A model generated the notes under the pieces. That model saw nothing but the letters and a program-made list of their open reading frames with translations, did not search any database and had not been told where the DNA came from. Positions 1 through 9,554 of a stretch of 64,000 nt of DNA are shown one piece after another (within the stretch, counting starts at the first letter, position 1; every line of letters starts with the position of its first letter). A program made the translations under genes and the position numbers. This DNA is from Salmonella enterica subsp. houtenae serovar Houten. GTDB lineage: Bacteria; Pseudomonadota; Gammaproteobacteria; Enterobacterales; Enterobacteriaceae. Location of the stretch: NCBI GenBank assembly GCA_900478215.1, contig LS483478.1, positions 248,001 through 312,000 of the forward strand, written 5' to 3'.

Positions 1-1262
1 TGGTGCAACAGCGTGGAGCGGCCAATCTGGAAGCGGCGTTTATTTCCTGGCTACAGGAAGCGGCGGGAGCGGCGCCTGAAACCCCAATACCGCCATCCCG
101 GACGCCCGCCGCGTCAGGTAAACCGTCGCGGCAGGGATTGAGCTTCCGGCGTTTGTTCAGCTACAGTCGCCGCGAAGCGCTGGAGCTACGCCGTGATCCG
201 GTACGCTCGACGCTGGCGCTACTGGGAACGGTAATTCTGATGCTGATTATGGGCTATGGCATCAGTATGGACGTGGAGAACCTGCGTTTTGCCGTACTCG
301 ATCGCGATCAAACCGTCAGTAGCCAGGCATGGTCGCTCAATCTGGCGGGGTCCCGCTACTTTATCGAACAGCCGCCGCTCGTCAGCTATGACGAGCTTGA
401 CCGGCGGATGCGTTCGGGAGAGCTGGCGGTTGCCATTGAGATCCCGCCTCATTTTGGCCGCGATATTGCTCGCGGTACGCCAGCGCAGATTGGCGTCTGG
501 GTGGATGGCGCCATGCCCAGCCGCGCCGAGACGGTGAAGGGGTACGTTCAGGCGATGCACCAAAGCTGGCTGTTGGAGGCGGCGAGTCGTCAGCCGAACC
601 CGGTTAAACAGGCTGGGCTGCTCAATATTGAAACGCGCTATCGTTATAATCCGGATGTGAAAAGTCTGCCCGCTATCGTTCCGGCGGTCATTCCGCTGCT
701 GCTCATGATGATCCCGTCCATGCTTAGCGCCCTGAGCGTGGTGCGGGAGAAAGAGCTGGGGTCGATGATTAATCTGTACGTGACGCCGACGACGCGCAGC
801 GAATTTTTGTTGGGTAAACAACTGCCGTATATCGCGCTGGGTATGCTGAACTTCTTGCTACTGTGCGCGCTGTCGGTTTTTGTGTTCGGCGTGTCGCTGA
901 AAGGTAGTTTCCTCACGCTGACCCTGGCGGCGCTGCTTTACGTCATCATCGCCACCGGTCTGGGGCTGCTGATCTCCACCTTTATGAAGAGCCAAATCGC
1001 CGCCATTTTTGGAACGTCGATTATTACCCTTATTCCGGCAACGCAGTTTTCCGGCATGATCGATCCGGTTGCCTCGCTGGAAGGGCCGGGAAGATGGATC
1101 GGCGAGATCTATCCGACCAGCCACTTTCTGACGATCGCGCGCGGGACGTTTTCCAAAGCGTTGGATCTGTCCGATCTCTGGCCGTTATTTATGCCGTTAC
1201 TGATTGCCGTCCCGGTGGTGATGAGTCTGAGCATTCTGCTGCTGAAAAAACAGGAGGGGTAA
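1..1262 (+). CDS. rbbA: RbbA, ribosome-associated ABC ATPase, C-terminal membrane part (5' end outside window)
   Basis: Open from the window edge; about 419 residues are visible and the reading frame has no reason to start here, so this is the 3' part of a longer gene. The visible part is an ABC-2 type membrane domain: a TM segment near residues 70-90, a large extracytoplasmic loop, then about five TM segments from residue 225 to the end. The E. coli family member is roughly 900 residues with two ABC ATPase domains before this region; those must lie upstream. The stop overlaps the yhhJ start by one base (TAATG), so the two are translationally coupled and probably act together with the upstream membrane-fusion gene yhiI. 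Ribosome association is family knowledge, not visible here. Confidence 0.9.
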   Translation, partial: VQQRGAANLEAAFISWLQEAAGAAPETPIPPSRTPAASGKPSRQGLSFRRLFSYSRREALELRRDPVRSTLALLGTVILMLIMGYGISMDVENLRFAVLDRDQTVSSQAWSLNLAGSRYFIEQPPLVSYDELDRRMRSGELAVAIEIPPHFGRDIARGTPAQIGVWVDGAMPSRAETVKGYVQAMHQSWLLEAASRQPNPVKQAGLLNIETRYRYNPDVKSLPAIVPAVIPLLLMMIPSMLSALSVVREKELGSMINLYVTPTTRSEFLLGKQLPYIALGMLNFLLLCALSVFVFGVSLKGSFLTLTLAALLYVIIATGLGLLISTFMKSQIAAIFGTSIITLIPATQFSGMIDPVASLEGPGRWIGEIYPTSHFLTIARGTFSKALDLSDLWPLFMPLLIAVPVVMSLSILLLKKQEG

Positions 1263-2386
1263 TGCGCGGATTACGTAATATCTATAACCTCGGCGTTAAA
1301 GAACTGCGCAGTCTGCTGGGCGATAAAGCGATGCTGGCGCTGATCGTCTTCGCCTTTACGATTTCGGTTTACTCCTCCGCTACCGTCCTGCCCGGTTCGT
1401 TGCATCTTGCTCCTATCGCCATCGCCGATATGGATCAGTCGCAGTTGTCGAACCGTATTGTGAATAGCTTTTACCGCCCGTGGTTTCTGCCGCCGGAGAT
1501 GATTACGGCAACGGAAATGGATGCCGGACTGGATGCCGGACGCTATACCTTCGCGGTCAATATTCCACCGAATTTCCAGCGTGATGTGCTGGCCGGACGT
1601 CAGCCTGATATTCAGGTTAACGTCGATGCAACACGCATGAGCCAGGCGTTTACCGGCAACAGTTATATCCAGAATATTATTAGCGGCGAGGTCAACAGCT
1701 TTGTGGCGCGCGCTCGGGGAGATAGCGTTCAGCCTGTGTCGCTGGAGATTCGGATGCGCTTTAATCCGAACCTGGACCCGGCGTGGTTTGGCGGCGTGAT
1801 GGCGATTATCAACAACATCACCATGCTGGCGATAGTGCTGACCGGATCGGCGCTGATCCGCGAGCGAGAACACGGCACGGTAGAGCATCTGTTAGTGATG
1901 CCGGTCACGCCCTTTGAGATCATGATGGCGAAAATTTGGTCGATGGGGCTGGTCGTGCTGGTGGTGTCCGGTTTGTCTTTGATGCTGATGGTAAAAGGCA
2001 TCCTTGGTGTGCCGATTGAAGGATCGATCCCATTGTTTATGTTGGGCGTGGCGCTGAGCCTGTTCGCCACCACTTCAATTGGGATTTTTATGGGCACCAT
2101 CGCCCGTTCGATGCCGCAACTGGGACTATTAATGATTCTGGTACTGTTGCCGCTACAAATGCTTTCCGGCGGTTCCACGCCGCGCGAAAGTATGCCGCAG
2201 GCGGTACAGGACATTATGTTTACCATGCCGACGACGCATTTTGTCAGCCTTGCCCAGGCCATTCTTTATCGCGGCGCAGGATTGAGTATCGTCTGGCCGC
2301 AGTTCCTGACCCTGCTGGCGATAGGCGGCGTGTTCTTCCTGATAGCGCTTTTACGCTTCAGAAAAACGATTGGCACGATGGCATAA
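1262..2386 (+). CDS. yhhJ: YhhJ, ABC-2 type transporter permease
   Basis: 374 residues, the usual length for YhhJ. It has the ABC-2 layout: one TM segment near residues 22-45, a periplasmic loop of about 130 residues, then five or six TM segments with the ABC-2 signature region 'REREHGTVEHLLVMPV' around residue 200. The start chosen is the ATG overlapping the rbbA stop; a longer upstream frame exists but lies inside rbbA. It presumably forms the exporter channel with the RbbA membrane half; the substrate is unknown. A REP palindrome follows directly and separates it from convergent nikR. Confidence 0.92.
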   Translation: MRGLRNIYNLGVKELRSLLGDKAMLALIVFAFTISVYSSATVLPGSLHLAPIAIADMDQSQLSNRIVNSFYRPWFLPPEMITATEMDAGLDAGRYTFAVNIPPNFQRDVLAGRQPDIQVNVDATRMSQAFTGNSYIQNIISGEVNSFVARARGDSVQPVSLEIRMRFNPNLDPAWFGGVMAIINNITMLAIVLTGSALIREREHGTVEHLLVMPVTPFEIMMAKIWSMGLVVLVVSGLSLMLMVKGILGVPIEGSIPLFMLGVALSLFATTSIGIFMGTIARSMPQLGLLMILVLLPLQMLSGGSTPRESMPQAVQDIMFTMPTTHFVSLAQAILYRGAGLSIVWPQFLTLLAIGGVFFLIALLRFRKTIGTMA

Positions 2387-2390
2387 CTCT

Positions 2391-2459
2391 CTTATCCGGC
2401 CTACAGACGTGCGAACGTAGGCCGGGCAAGCGAAGCGTCCCCGGCAAGGCGCTGGGGCG
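2391..2459. repeat. REP/BIME palindrome between yhhJ and nikR
   Basis: Inverted copies CCGGCCTAC and GTAGGCCGG around a short loop, followed by a second GC-rich arm. Typical REP location at the 3' ends of two convergent genes; it probably stabilises mRNA ends or ends transcription. Confidence 0.8.
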
Positions 2460-3531
<1,072 letters not shown>

Positions 3532-3586
3532 ATCAGTCAGGACCCACGTTGCCTATGAAGAAAAGGGGATTGTAGCATCTGTCGCC

Positions 3587-4637
3587 TCATCCCGGTAAAC
3601 GGCTTTTCGGTCGGCCTGGCCCCAGTAAGATCGCCAGTTTGCTGCCGCCTTTAGTGGTTTCCATCCAGATTTTGCAGACGCTGGTCAAGGGAACGGACAA
3701 TAGCATCCCGACCGGGCCTAATAGCCATCCCCAGACCAGTAGCGAAAGAAATACCACCAGCGTGGACATTCCCAGACGATGGCCCATCATGCGTGGCTCC
3801 ATAATGTTGCCAATCACCATATGGACCACCAAAAAGAGCGCGCCGACCAGTACGCATTCGTAAAAGCCGTTAAATAACAGCGCCTGAATCATGGGGGGGG
3901 ACGGCGGAAATCACCGAGCCGATATTAGGAACGTAATTGAGCAAAAAGGCCAGTACGCCCCACATTAGCGCAAACTGAATATCCATTAACGCCAGCCCCA
4001 GCCAGATAATCGCGCCCGTCCATAGACTGAGCAGCGTTTTCAGCGCCAGATAATGCGAGACGCCTTTCAGCGCGCGGTGCAGGCCGGCAATATGGATTTG
4101 TGGATTGTTTAGCGCGAAACGTAATTTATAAGGCACGTGACGCACCTCAAACAGCATAAAAACCACGGTCATCACCAGCAGCACAATGCTTGCCATCGCG
4201 CCCGATACGCCGGTCATTAATGTCGTGGTGAAGAGCATTATTTTATCGGAATCCATCCCGCGGAGCATACGTTCCGGCGACATATGTAAATTCAGGAAGG
4301 GCATTAACTCCTGAAGGTGTAAAACCTTACGCGTCAGCTCCTTGCTGTATTTAGGCAGCATAGCGATAAATTCATTAAGCGATGCGGCAAGCACACCCAC
4401 CAGCGCGGTAAGCACGACCAGCATGACGACCACCACGATAGTAATCGCCAGCGGTCGCTTCACGCCCCGGCGAATAAACCAGGTCACTAATGGATTAAGA
4501 ACGATGGCGAAAAAGAGCGCCAGCAAGAGTTGTACAATAATATCCGCCGCGGCATGAATCCCGGCGAGAATGACGACCAGGGAGGCCAGTTTCAGCAGAA
4601 TATGCATACCCGTTTTGTCGGGCTGAGCGGTTGCCAT
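3587..4637 (-). pseudogene. yhhT: yhhT, AI-2E family membrane protein, split by a +1 frameshift in a G8 tract
   Basis: Two overlapping frames together give the approximately 349-residue YhhT (AI-2E/PerM family, 7-8 TM segments). The N-terminal piece starts at 4637 (MATAQPDKTGMH) and reads through [15 protein letters not shown], then derails and stops after 255 codons at 3870. The C-terminal piece, from [12 protein letters not shown] to the stop at 3587, is intact in another frame. The break is a run of eight G on the + strand (3893-3900); seven would restore V-P-P-M-I-Q in frame. The remainder is well conserved, so the lesion is recent, is a sequencing error, or is a slippage-prone switch. 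Function in the family is poorly defined; some relatives act as exporters. Confidence 0.88.
3893..3900. repeat. Homopolymeric G8 tract inside yhhT
   Basis: Eight consecutive G on the + strand (C on the coding strand) exactly at the junction of the two yhhT frames. Such tracts slip readily in replication, and errors are also common here in sequencing. Confidence 0.95.
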
Positions 4638-4767
4638 GAAGTTTTCCTTGTTGTGTTTTTTCTAAGTGTAGCGGCTGGTCTGATACCGATAATCTGAATC
4701 TCACTACTGATTTTCACCGCGCGCCATGATAGAAAAGAAAACATGTTGTAAAAATGCGGTGATACTC

Positions 4768-5985
4768 ATGCCCGAACCCGTCGCTGAACCGGCGCTAAAT
4801 GGATTGCGTCTCAATCTGCGTATTGTCTCCATTGTGATGTTTAACTTTGCCAGCTACCTGACTATCGGCCTGCCGCTCGCCGTCTTGCCCGGCTATGTGC
4901 ATGATGCGATGGGATTCAGCGCGTTCTGGGCGGGGCTGATTATCAGCCTGCAATACTTCGCCACTCTGTTAAGCCGTCCCCATGCCGGGCGGTATGCGGA
5001 TGTATTAGGGCCGAAAAAAATCGTTGTCTTTGGCTTATGCGGCTGTTTTTTAAGCGGGCTCGGCTACCTGCTGGCGGACATCGCCAGCGCCTGGCCCATG
5101 ATCAGTTTATTGCTACTGGGGCTTGGTCGCGTGATTTTGGGGATTGGGCAAAGTTTTGCCGGCACCGGCTCGACACTGTGGGGCGTCGGCGTCGTCGGGT
5201 CGTTGCATATTGGTCGGGTCATCTCCTGGAACGGTATCGTCACCTACGGCGCAATGGCGATGGGCGCGCCGCTGGGCGTGCTGTGTTATGCCTGGGGCGG
5301 GTTACAGGGACTGGCGCTAACGGTGATGGGCGTGGCGCTGTTGGCGGTACTGTTAGCGCTTCCACGTCCGTCGGTGAAGGCGAACAAAGGCAAGCCGCTG
5401 CCATTTCGCGCGGTGCTGGGGCGCGTCTGGCTGTATGGTATGGCGTTGGCGCTGGCGTCGGCAGGGTTTGGCGTCATCGCGACGTTTATTACCTTATTTT
5501 ATGAAGCTAAAGGCTGGGATGGCGCCGCCTTTGCGCTCACGTTATTTAGCGTCGCGTTTGTCGGCACGCGTTTGCTGTTCCCTAACGGTATCAATCGCTT
5601 AGGCGGGCTAAATGTCGCGATGATCTGCTTTGGCGTGGAGATTATTGGTCTGTTGCTGGTGGGGATGGCAGCCATGCCGTGGATGGCAAAAATCGGCGTT
5701 TTGCTCACGGGAATGGGGTTTTCGCTGGTCTTTCCGGCGCTGGGCGTGGTGGCCGTCAAAGCGGTGCCGCCGCAGAATCAGGGCGCGGCGCTGGCGACCT
5801 ATACCGTATTTATGGATATGTCTTTGGGGGTTACCGGGCCGCTGGCGGGGCTGGTGATGACCTGGGCGGGCGTGCCGGTGATCTATCTGGCGGCGGCCGG
5901 GCTGGTAGCGATGGCGCTATTGCTTACCTGGCGCTTAAAAAAACGGCCCTCGGCTGTACTGCCGAAGGCCGCATCATCGTCGTAA
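4768..5985 (+). CDS. yhhS: YhhS, major facilitator superfamily transporter
   Basis: 405 residues from this start, 12 predicted TM segments in two halves of six, with the MFS loop motif near residue 75 (SRPHAGRYAD followed by GPKK). The ATG at 4768 is preceded by GGTGA five bases upstream and matches the family start MPEPVAEPALNG; an in-frame ATG 42 bases earlier has no Shine-Dalgarno sequence. It belongs to the drug-efflux-like YhhS/YfcJ group; a role in arabinose or glyphosate export has been proposed for relatives, but no substrate can be read from the sequence. It is divergent from yhhT and convergent with dcrB, whose terminator lies inside the last codons of this gene. Confidence 0.92.
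   Translation: MPEPVAEPALNGLRLNLRIVSIVMFNFASYLTIGLPLAVLPGYVHDAMGFSAFWAGLIISLQYFATLLSRPHAGRYADVLGPKKIVVFGLCGCFLSGLGYLLADIASAWPMISLLLLGLGRVILGIGQSFAGTGSTLWGVGVVGSLHIGRVISWNGIVTYGAMAMGAPLGVLCYAWGGLQGLALTVMGVALLAVLLALPRPSVKANKGKPLPFRAVLGRVWLYGMALALASAGFGVIATFITLFYEAKGWDGAAFALTLFSVAFVGTRLLFPNGINRLGGLNVAMICFGVEIIGLLLVGMAAMPWMAKIGVLLTGMGFSLVFPALGVVAVKAVPPQNQGAALATYTVFMDMSLGVTGPLAGLVMTWAGVPVIYLAAAGLVAMALLLTWRLKKRPSAVLPKAASSS
5937..5971 (-). terminator. Intrinsic terminator of dcrB, inside the 3' end of yhhS
   Basis: On the minus strand a ten-base stem GGCCTTCGGC / GCCGAGGGCC with a six-base loop, then G and seven T. It sits about 18-50 bases beyond the dcrB stop and overlaps the last codons of convergent yhhS (the A-run encodes Lys residues). 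Confidence 0.85.
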
Positions 5986-5988
5986 AGG

Positions 5989-6546
5989 TTACTTAATAAC
6001 CAACGTATTGATGATGTTTTCAGCCGTGGTTTGCGCTTTTTGCTGATTGTCTGCAGGCAGCGTGACCTGAATCGTCAGCAATTGGTTATCCACTTTGCCC
6101 AGCACGATGGAAGAATATGCCGTCTGGCCCTTCGCGGAGATAATGCTGTCCAGTTGTTGCAATGTATGGCCTTTGAGCTCAATAGACTTATTGGTGACTA
6201 CCTGAAGCTGCGGATCGCGGCTACGCTGTTGCTCGAGCAGGCGGTTCGCCAGTACCGGCAACGCTTCATTGGTATTATCGCCGACGATAACAATCACCGC
6301 TTTCTGGCCCGTTGGGTCGGAATATACGTGCATATTATTAGCCTGGGTGCCCAGCTTACCGCTCTGATCGGTCATATCCGCCGGCAGTGAGAAACTGAGT
6401 TTGCCATCCATCAGGCTGATGGGCTGCCCGGAGGCCTGGCTTTCTGCGGCGGCGCTTTCTGCCGACGCTTTTGTATCGTTGTTATCACAGGCCGCAAGCC
6501 CCATAACCAGCAGGCCAATACCGACATATTTAACCAAATTGCGCAT
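5989..6546 (-). CDS. dcrB: DcrB lipoprotein
   Basis: 185 residues with a lipoprotein signal peptide ending in the lipobox LAAC; Cys20 would be acylated, and the following Asp argues for inner-membrane retention under the +2 rule. The rest is a DcrB/PsbP-like alpha-beta domain (from about residue 45). DcrB was named for requirement in phage C1 (and C6) DNA uptake in E. coli and has later been tied to envelope and lipoprotein maturation homeostasis (family knowledge). It is a single gene with its own intrinsic terminator. Confidence 0.93.
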   Translation of the reverse strand: MRNLVKYVGIGLLVMGLAACDNNDTKASAESAAAESQASGQPISLMDGKLSFSLPADMTDQSGKLGTQANNMHVYSDPTGQKAVIVIVGDNTNEALPVLANRLLEQQRSRDPQLQVVTNKSIELKGHTLQQLDSIISAKGQTAYSSIVLGKVDNQLLTIQVTLPADNQQKAQTTAENIINTLVIK

Positions 6547-6618
6547 TGACTTCTTCCTTTCGATAAACGGCCATAACGGCTCATTTGCTCATCTTATCAC
6601 AACTCGGAAAACGAACCT

Positions 6619-7284
6619 TTAACTTGCCGGTAATGGGGAAATTTCAGATTTATCTGCCAGTTTTTTCAGCAACATATTCAGTAGAACGCCGTACATCGGC
6701 AGGAAGAAAATAATGCTGATGAGCACCTTAAAACAATAGTCCACCAGCGCAATTTCCATCCAGTGCTCGGCCATAAAGGCATCGGGGCTTCGCCAGAACG
6801 CAATAAAGAAAAAGGCAAGAGTATCGCTGATGTTGCCAAACAGCGTTGAGGCGGTCGGCGCCAGCCACCAGCGGCGATTTTGGCGTAGACGGTTAAACAC
6901 GTGGACATCAAGGATCTGTCCTAGCGCGTAGGCCATAAAGCTGGCGGCGGCGATACGGGCGACAAACAGATTAACGTTCGCCAACGCGGCGAAACCTTGC
7001 CAGGCGCCCATATAGAACAGCGATGACACCACATACGACACCAGCAGCGCGGGGATCATGACGGCGAAGATAATGCGGCGCGCCAGCGGTGCGCCGAAAA
7101 TACGCACGGTAAGATCGGTGGCGAGAAAAATAAAAGGAAAACTAAACGCGCCCCAGGTGGTGTGGAAACCAAAAATAGTGATGGGGAGCTGCACCAGATA
7201 GTTACTGGAAATGATCACCAGTAAATGGAATAGCGATAGCCAGAACAACGCTTTTATGCGCTGTGATTGTGTAAACGGAGTCAT
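6619..7284 (-). CDS. yhhQ: YhhQ, queuosine precursor transporter
   Basis: 221 residues, six predicted TM segments, ECF/VUT-1 family (motifs SNYLVQLPI near residue 25 and ATDLTVRIFG near 52). In E. coli this protein imports preQ0/preQ1 bases for tRNA queuosine synthesis. The start chosen gives MTPFTQSQR as in the family; a longer frame adds 25 unlikely residues. It is divergent from tusA with about 170 bp between the starts; I see no preQ1 riboswitch. Confidence 0.93.
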   Translation of the reverse strand: MTPFTQSQRIKALFWLSLFHLLVIISSNYLVQLPITIFGFHTTWGAFSFPFIFLATDLTVRIFGAPLARRIIFAVMIPALLVSYVVSSLFYMGAWQGFAALANVNLFVARIAAASFMAYALGQILDVHVFNRLRQNRRWWLAPTASTLFGNISDTLAFFFIAFWRSPDAFMAEHWMEIALVDYCFKVLISIIFFLPMYGVLLNMLLKKLADKSEISPLPAS

Positions 7285-7453
7285 ATTGTGACCTTTTTGT
7301 TGGATGGGGTGAGGGAACCCAATAAAGAACCGCCGCATAATACTGTTTTGCGCTGGCATTGCAATGGTTAATTTTCACGCAATCGTTAACCTGCCTGGAT
7401 TACTGACGAAGATGGGCGTAAAATATTGCCGTTTTTCTACGATTGAGACGAAG

Positions 7454-7699
7454 ATGAGCGATCTGTTTTCCTCCCCTGACCATACGCTTGACGCTCTGGG
7501 GCTGCGTTGTCCTGAACCGGTAATGATGGTGCGCAAAACCGTGCGCACCATGCAAGCCGGCGAAACACTGCTGATTATCGCCGACGATCCGGCGACGACG
7601 CGTGATATTCCGGGGTTCTGTACCTTTATGGAACACGATCTGCTGGCGCAAGAGACGGAGGGGCTGCCGTACCGCTATTTATTGCGTAAAGCGCATTAA
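7454..7699 (+). CDS. tusA: TusA (SirA/YhhP), sulfur-carrier protein for tRNA 2-thiolation
   Basis: 81 residues. The SirA-like fold motif [13 protein letters not shown] contains Cys19, the persulfide-accepting residue, in the CPxP motif. TusA takes sulfur from IscS and passes it to TusBCD for mnm5s2U34 synthesis and also feeds molybdenum cofactor assembly (family knowledge). The ATG at 7454 is preceded by GAGACGAAG and gives the usual length; the frame stays open 90 bases further upstream without support. Confidence 0.96.
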   Translation: MSDLFSSPDHTLDALGLRCPEPVMMVRKTVRTMQAGETLLIIADDPATTRDIPGFCTFMEHDLLAQETEGLPYRYLLRKAH

Positions 7700-7722
7700 C
7701 CGCACGGCAGATAGCACTCTGA

Positions 7723-9366
7723 TTAGAAGCTTTCCCAGTTCGCCTGTTCTGCGGCGGGCTGTGGCGTTAAGCCTTTGCTTAACGGCGTCGGCGACGCTTC
7801 CCGACGAGGCTGTTTGTGGATGCGGAACGCGGCGACCGCCTGACGAAGTTCGTTAGCCTGATCTTCCAGCGCCGCCGCTGCTGCTGCGGACTCCTCTACC
7901 AGCGAGGCGTTTTGTTGCGTCACGCTGTCCATTTCCGATACCGCCTGCGCTACCTGCTCAATGCCTTTGCTTTGCTCATCGGAGGCAGAAGCGATTTCGC
8001 CCATAATATCGGTCACGCGGGTCACGGCGGTGACGATCTCTTTCATGGTTTCCCCAGCTTCGCGTACCTGCGTAGAGCCGGTATCAATGCGCGACACGGA
8101 GTTTTCAATCAGCACTTTGATCTCTTTGGCGGCCTGCGCGCTACGGCTGGCCAGCGTGCGTACCTCTCCCGCAACGACCGCGAATCCTCGTCCCTGTTCG
8201 CCGGCGCGGGCGGCTTCTACCGCGGCGTTCAGCGCCAGAATATTGGTCTGGAAAGCGATACCGTCAATTACGCTGGTAATGTCCACGATTTTTTCTGAAC
8301 TTTCGGCGATATCGTTCATGGTGTTCACTACGTTATCCACCACGCGTCCTCCTTTACGCGCGGTTTCTGATGCGGTTTTCGCCAGACCGGTCGCCTGTCG
8401 TGCGTTATCGGTATTTTGCCGTACCGTGGCGGTTAGCTGTTCCATGCTGGCGGCGGTCTCCTCCAGCGCCGAGGCCTGCTGTTCGGTACGGGAAGAGAGG
8501 TCGCTGCTGCCTGCGGAAATTTCGCCTGCGCCAGTATAGATAGAGTCCGCGTTATCGCGCACCGCGCTGACGGTGCGGATTAACGACTGCTGCATCGTTT
8601 TGAGACCGGCGGCCAGTTGGCCCATTTCACTGCGTCCTTCGGCCTCTATCTCATGGGTAAGATCGCCGTCGGCGATAGTGTGAATGTGCGCCATAATCCG
8701 CTGCAGCGGGCGTAGTAGAACGCGTTGAAGCCCCAGCCAGATAAACGCCAGCACGACGAGCACGATAAGTAGAATAATCCCCAGCGTCCATTGCATCTGG
8801 GTAAAACTGCTCTGATTCTGATCGCTGGCTAATTTTATTAACTGCGCATTTTGAGAGAGCCACTGTTTATACACCTGCTCCATGTCATCCTGCGCTTTTT
8901 GGGCGTCAAGGTTGCCATAGGCGGCGTAATTATCGGCTTTGAGATAGCGGATAGACTGCTGCAAAACGTCATACATCTGCTTAAAGCTGGCTTCTGCCTG
9001 GGCATCCAACGCCGGATCTTTGCCCGTGATCGCTTCGGAGTTCGCGTAGTTGTTGAAATGTTTTTCCGCTTCGTTGAGTGACGCGCCAGCGTTGGTTAAC
9101 AGCGTGTTCATGGCGTCCAGCGAGGCGGGATCGCGCTGATTTTTTAACATGCGTATCGCTACGCGGTTAATGGTGACGCGGGTTTCAATCAATGTCTGAA
9201 AACTGCCGCCCAGTTCCTGTTGTTGATAACTTAATGCGCTCGCATTCTGGAAATTCAGCCGATCGCTGCTGACGGCGGAATAAAACAGTATTCCTGTCAC
9301 CAGCAATAAGGCGCTAAATATGCCCAGCGTCGCGATAACGCCGGTGATGACTTTGATATTTTTCAT
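7723..9366 (-). CDS. tcp: Tcp, methyl-accepting chemoreceptor for citrate/phenol
   Basis: 547 residues from the start used (a start four codons earlier has no properly spaced ribosome site). Layout: TM1 at about 7-29, a periplasmic four-helix sensor to about 188, TM2 about 190-212, a HAMP domain to about 265, then a cytoplasmic coiled coil. The hairpin tip (IAFQTNILALNAAVEAARAG, about residues 375-394) and methylation helices (EQQASALEETAASMEQL) are intact, and the C-terminus is NWESF, the CheR/CheB-docking pentapeptide of high-abundance receptors. Tcp is known in Salmonella for attraction to citrate and repulsion by phenol, and it is absent between tusA and zntA in E. coli. Naming relies on locus and length, not on a ligand motif. 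A sigma-28-like promoter precedes it. Confidence 0.88.
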   Translation of the reverse strand: MKNIKVITGVIATLGIFSALLLVTGILFYSAVSSDRLNFQNASALSYQQQELGGSFQTLIETRVTINRVAIRMLKNQRDPASLDAMNTLLTNAGASLNEAEKHFNNYANSEAITGKDPALDAQAEASFKQMYDVLQQSIRYLKADNYAAYGNLDAQKAQDDMEQVYKQWLSQNAQLIKLASDQNQSSFTQMQWTLGIILLIVLVVLAFIWLGLQRVLLRPLQRIMAHIHTIADGDLTHEIEAEGRSEMGQLAAGLKTMQQSLIRTVSAVRDNADSIYTGAGEISAGSSDLSSRTEQQASALEETAASMEQLTATVRQNTDNARQATGLAKTASETARKGGRVVDNVVNTMNDIAESSEKIVDITSVIDGIAFQTNILALNAAVEAARAGEQGRGFAVVAGEVRTLASRSAQAAKEIKVLIENSVSRIDTGSTQVREAGETMKEIVTAVTRVTDIMGEIASASDEQSKGIEQVAQAVSEMDSVTQQNASLVEESAAAAAALEDQANELRQAVAAFRIHKQPRREASPTPLSKGLTPQPAAEQANWESF

Positions 9367-9404
9367 AGTGCCTAACATTCCTTATTTTGTAGACGGTATG
9401 ATCA

Positions 9405-9431
9405 ATATCGGTTGGATAAAAATTAACCTTA
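9405..9431 (-). promoter_or_regulatory. Sigma-28 (FliA) type promoter for tcp
   Basis: On the minus strand TAAG, 15 bases, then ACCGATAT, against the FliA consensus TAAA-N15-GCCGATAA (3 of 4 and 6 of 8 bases with exact spacing). The -10 element lies about 39 bases upstream of the tcp start, as expected for a class 3 flagellar/chemotaxis gene. Confidence 0.72.
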
Positions 9432-9522
9432 CATCAAATCACGCTACTTCTGATTAATGATTTGATAAGTAATGCAAAATAAATAATTCTTGCGTGAATA
9501 ATAGGCGCAAAGGAAGTAATAC

Positions 9523-9543
9523 CCCCGGCGGACATGCCGCCGG
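9523..9543. terminator. GC-rich hairpin between zntA and tcp
   Basis: Perfect eight-base stem CCCGGCGG / CCGCCGGG with a five-base loop just past the zntA stop. There is no T-run on either side, so it is a weak terminator or an mRNA-stabilising hairpin for zntA. Confidence 0.45.
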
Positions 9544-9554
9544 GCGGGAGACGA

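Noticed and set aside
219..821. 200-codon minus-strand frame opposite rbbA
   Set aside because: Arg/His/Gln-rich composition typical of an antisense shadow of a GC-rich gene; no family resemblance.
1094..1261. Extended start for yhhJ inside rbbA
   Set aside because: The 56 extra codons lie wholly within rbbA in another frame and match nothing in the family; the overlapping TAATG start gives the right length.
7285..7453. preQ1 riboswitch upstream of yhhQ
   Set aside because: The leader is short and lacks the preQ1-I aptamer pattern (C-rich hairpin loop and A-rich tail).
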